Below, piece after piece: positions 60,501-64,000 of a DNA stretch of 64,000 nucleotides (position 1 is its first letter; each line of letters opens with the position of its first letter). The position numbers and the translations under genes are program-made. A model generated the notes under the pieces. The model was not told the origin of the DNA. It saw only the letters and a program-made list of their open reading frames with translations, and searched no databases. This DNA comes from Fagopyrum homotropicum (Eukaryota; Streptophyta; Magnoliopsida; Caryophyllales; Polygonaceae): contig BSWB01000002.1 of assembly GCA_033239125.1 (NCBI GenBank), forward strand, positions 186,001 to 250,000, in the 5' to 3' direction.

Positions 60501-61063
60501 CTTGTGGTAACTGCAAAATTAGAGCGCAAACAGTTGGAAGGATAATGATCAGTTTAGCCCTGATGTTTTGCAGGCAAAGCATACTTTATTTAATCCTGAC
60601 TAGCCAAGATCATAAAGCCTGGTTTTCTTCAAAATCAATATCACCAAAAGATTCAAATCAACAAATCCAATGGTATCAAGCAAAAAAAAACCTCAGCTAA
60701 GACCAATAAATCTGAAATCCCTAGTCTTCTAAACACCAAAAGAGCACTGACGAGATCCAAAAGTTGAGCACATGTCCATAAGATATAGAAAGCAACATTG
60801 TCAAGCGTCATGAAGTAACGGATCTCTCTCTCTTTCTATTCATCAGAGACCCACAAATCTACATGCCCAAAACCCCGCCAAAAAAAACGAAAATTGAATA
60901 CAGAAAACATATAAAAAGAGACTAGAGCCAAACCATGGTATGAGCACTTCCGAAGGAGGGTCTCAAGGAACCTGAGACAAACGTGATCGTCGTCGACAGC
61001 CAGAACCCTCATGCCCACGGGGAACTGGTCATTAGAATCATCGTTTCTCCGTTCCAGAATCAT
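57582..61063 (-). CDS. type-B two-component response regulator (ARR10/12-like), 616 aa
   Basis: Exons (minus) 61063-60934, 60510-60358, 59535-59161, 58864-58788 and 58697-57582 (1851 nt). It is a cytokinin-signalling transcription factor: histidine phosphotransfer proteins phosphorylate its receiver, which then frees the DNA-binding domain. Receiver: acidic cluster D24-D26, phospho-acceptor D70 in SDVHMPD, K119 in LLKPV. A basic SKRRKDQK nuclear signal follows, then the GARP/Myb-like domain (about 199-250: VVWSVELHRKF to LTRDNVASHLQKYKLYL). The rest is a Gln/Asn/Ser-rich activation region. Where relatives usually have KA.PKKIL, this one has RAFPMKIL. Intron 4 (58787-58698) is GC-AG, 90 nt and free of stops. 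The stop follows KRV; a donor-like GTATGA there leaves open a short extra 3' exon. Confidence 0.93.
58698..58787 (-). other. 90-nt GC-AG intron in the GARP domain, open in frame
   Basis: The sequence is CTCCAG/GCAGAG..TTCTTGCAG/AAATAC on minus. Splicing yields SHLQ-KYKLYL, the conserved GARP join. Retention adds 30 residues without a stop or frameshift. Confidence 0.85.
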
Positions 61064-62986
61064 TTTTATGAAGCACACAGTTAAAATAAACTTGGAGATT
61101 TTGATCCAAAATTTCTTGCTTTTCCACTTGGATTTTGCCGGAGAGAAGCAAGAAATAAAAACAAGGAATCCCCAAATTTGAAAAGATTATGAGGATTTTG
61201 TTGTAAGAAAATGAGTTGGGAATAGCCAATGGATCGAAAGGAAGGAAACGAGAAGAGGTTTGATGAAAACAGTAGAGTTGAAATGGAACAACTACAATGC
61301 TTTGGTGTGAATTGGATGGATTTTTAATTTCCTTACAAAAGGAATATTAGTGGAATCTTAACCATATATTATGTATTTGTGAAAGCCAGATTTAGGCATG
61401 CATAAGGCATAAAGGCCAAGTCTTGCCCAGCTGCTACTCTTAAGTCTTTACTGCCCTTTCTCACACTATTTATTTATTTGTAGTCTTATTACAATATGAT
61501 GCATAAAGTAATCATAAATTTGGTGGACTAAACTTTGGTTATATAATAATTTCGTGTAGAATAGACCTGAATATTCGCCAAATGGGGGTTTCTAACGGAG
61601 TTAACACAAACAAAAAATCTCATTTATATTGGTGGGGTGAAACATAGAATAAAAAAGGGTTGTTCATTGCGTGCGCCTTAATCTGCCCTGGAGTATAGAT
61701 TTACGAAAAGATGCATTTCATCGAACCCTAAACATAGCATGGTTTGAGCCTGGACATGGGCAAAACCCAAGTTGACAAGGACCAACCTTCAAACTAGAAT
61801 ATAACCTTGTGTCCTAACAATGATCGAGTTGGAGCACCACGTTTGTTTAAGGCCAACCTTATTCATGTTGCAACATCAAGTGTAAAAACTAAAAGTACGT
61901 ATTTTGTTTAAAAAGGGTCAACCTGAGAATGATACAGACACATTTAGTCGGCATATATACATGTGTTGTATTCACAATAATAGATGAAAACATGGGTAAG
62001 GATGGAAATTTTGAGGAATTTTGCATAGTAATTTGCTACCAAGTTAGCATGAAAATGAGTCATCGTACATATGTGCACCAAAACTGACTTTTACACCTAA
62101 ATATAACAAAGGTAAATCAACAGATTTACAACTGTCAACAAAGGGAAGCAACTATTGTTACCTTATGCTCTGTGTCAAGGAAAAGCTTTATATCTACCCT
62201 ATGTCCCTATGTATATGGTGTACTTTCAAGTAAGAATTGAAATCCCAGTATTCTTCCAAAATTGTTTTCCGCAATCCTTGCAGCTTGTTCCTTCCTGTTC
62301 AAGAGACAGAACTGAGTTAAATATCAATTATAAATTCACTTACTTTTGACAATCTTGCAAATTATCTTACAAGGAGAGGTAAGAGCTAGCGGTTGAATCA
62401 AATGTCACAACAGCACAACTTACGCAGGAAAGCCACGATGAATGAATGATCACTGGTCAAAGCCAAATACTGTTTTCATAGCGATCAAAAATGTTCCGTG
62501 TAAGCTAACAACACGAATTAAGAGAGCCATCACAATCAACTCAAGGAAAGTAAAATGTTTGTGCAAAAATTGAATAAGATTACCAAAGTTTGTTTACCTT
62601 TTTATAGTGTGCCATCTTCAGATCTTCTCCAGATTAATGATGGTCTATCATCTACATTTTGTACAAACTCATGCTATTGCAGTCTGAGAACAGGGTTCCG
62701 AAACCTAGGGGGAAAAGATCCCGGATTATGATCCCGAGTTTGACAAAGAGGCATATTAACAATCTCATTCCTTTCTATAAGAAAGCCTTACTCACATCTC
62801 CATCACTGGTCAAAGCCAGATACGTAGTGCAACCATCTTCCTATGCATTCAGTACTTCTTACCCTCATTGAGTCTTGCTTTTCACTTAACCCACTGCCAA
62901 GTTAAGAGGGTTTAGTGAAGTCTACTGCAGGCAGGCAGACTAAACTGATATGCAATCAATTATTTTACTCTAACACACATATCTCA
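61064..62986. other. response regulator 5' flank and spacer
   Basis: 61064 to about 61320 is the leader and promoter side of the minus-strand regulator. The remainder is AT-rich. CACTGGTCAAAGCCA occurs at about 62450 and 62805. No gene is recognised; the last few hundred bases are the 3' side of the YqaJ-type gene. Confidence 0.5.
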
Positions 62987-63843
62987 TCAATCCCGGAGTT
63001 GCCCATGAATTTCCCGGATCAATAACTTGGAGTTATCAACAAGACACTTGCTTTGATAGATAATAGAAGGACATAATTCATGCCGTGGTTCTGGTTTAAG
63101 TGAATTTAACTGAACGAGTGGGTTTGTTATGACAGATTTCTTACATATCTCCTTTGCTGGCTGCACATGGTTCCACCAGAAATCTGACAGAGCAGTCTTC
63201 AAAAGCGCCCAATACTCAGCATCTCGATAAACTCTAAAGAGACTGCTTCCGTTAGGGGTCCAAACATAAAAGTCCATCCAATCCCTGTCCATGATCTCCA
63301 ACAAGCCTTGTGCCTGTGGCATATAGTAGAGTGGAATTCGTTTCCATGGGAAAGCCTTACGCATATCTCCATCAAAAAAAGGGCACTTGATCTCAAGAAC
63401 ACCTCTAGATGGCAACTCATAGACAAGACAGTCCACAACTCCATCAGGTGAAGCAGCAAGCCAACTGTCTTCCGGATTTTTCTTATCATGGACCTGAAAC
63501 TCAGGAAACAAAACAGTATTTCCAGTAATGAGCTTGTACTTTTCCAATGCTTCCTCTTCCTTGATATTGCTATAACAAGTAGCCAGGTTGCCACTGAAGG
63601 GCTCAATAGCCCCGATCTTCTCCAACCAGAGCTGAACTCTCCTGCCAGAACGTAGTCCAATGGCGCCAGCAAAAGTACTAGCAGTGAGCCTATTCATCCT
63701 CAACTCTTGCCAGTTCTTAAACCAATGTTGAAGGCTGCTAGATTGCAACACCGAGTATTCTACAGACTGCCAACAATACTGACGTGTGTATAATCGAGAA
63801 AATCGGTACCAATTGCAACTGATGATAGATTGTCTTCCATATG
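62987..63843 (-). CDS. YqaJ viral-recombinase-type (PD-(D/E)XK) nuclease domain protein, C-terminal part, 5' end beyond window
   Basis: A minus-strand exon from an acceptor-like TTATCAG (exon start about 63843) to the stop at 62987. The YqaJ domain starts around WFKNWQELRMNRLTASTFAGA and continues with SPDGVVD and, about 15 residues later, LEIKCP. Together these give the D..ExK metal-binding core of the restriction-endonuclease-like fold. YPPQ-like aromatic segments follow (LYYMPQAQGLLEIM, DFYVWTPNG), as in phage lambda-exonuclease relatives. Plants encode a few such proteins (Arabidopsis At1g13810 type), probably nuclear or organellar exonucleases of unknown role. Upstream exons are off the right edge or unresolved in 63844-64000. 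Confidence 0.8.
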
Positions 63844-64000
63844 CTGATAACTGGAAACTACAGACAGTGATGTTACTCATTACAAATCCATTAGAAAAGG
63901 GGAGCAAAATAGTTTCAGCTAATTCAATGAGCAAATTTTCTATTCTAAAAACAAAAATCAACAGTCAACATTCCAATCATAAGAGGCAACCATTGCAGAC

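Overview
This is nuclear DNA of a flowering plant, most likely a eudicot. Genes have many introns, spacers are AT-rich, and the families are plant ones: a CIPK kinase, a WRKY factor, a class II formin, a type-B response regulator and plastid-targeted enzymes. The window also holds plastid-derived pseudogenes and nested transposable elements. I cannot name the species.

Layout. 1-1075: 5' end of a copia-type LTR retrotransposon on the minus strand, cut by the window edge. 3.3-3.8 kb: a small gene for a basic Lys/Ser-rich protein. 7.3-8.7 kb: a CBL-interacting protein kinase (minus), divergent from a group IIa WRKY gene at 9.6-10.8 kb. 11.4-21.9 kb: a 17-exon class II formin (minus) with a PTEN-like N-terminus and an internally duplicated polyproline region. 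23.6-30.5 kb: no genes; a degenerate tandem array of about 165-bp units with orientation switches, interrupted by a MULE-like element with a 9-bp target duplication, a hAT-like element and a third insertion. 31.5-32.6 kb: chorismate mutase. 32.9 kb: a tRNA-like sequence. 33.9-34.5 kb: a nuclear plastid DNA insertion joining ycf2 and ndhI pieces. 34.8-37.5 kb: plastid UMP kinase. 38.5-43.0 kb: a Pro/Ser-rich family protein (minus). 44.9-49.1 kb: signal peptidase complex subunit 2 (minus) with an AT-AC U12-type intron. 49.9-52.9 kb: ClpF, divergent from it. 54.0-56.7 kb: an intronless DM13/DOMON/cytochrome b561 protein. 57.6-61.1 kb: a type-B response regulator (minus) with an in-frame 90-nt GC-AG intron in its DNA-binding domain. 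63.0-63.8 kb onward: a YqaJ-type nuclease gene (minus), cut by the window edge.

The genes are a collinear set of mostly housekeeping and signalling loci. They do not form a pathway or an operon-like cluster. Several products act in plastids (UMP kinase, ClpF) or the secretory pathway (SPCS2, the b561/DOMON protein). Exon boundaries were worked out by hand from reading frames, splice signals and recalled family sequences. In every multi-exon gene given as complete, the summed exon lengths are divisible by three. The most unusual things seen are the orientation-switching array with nested elements, the AT-AC intron, the in-frame GC-AG intron, and the composite plastid insertion.
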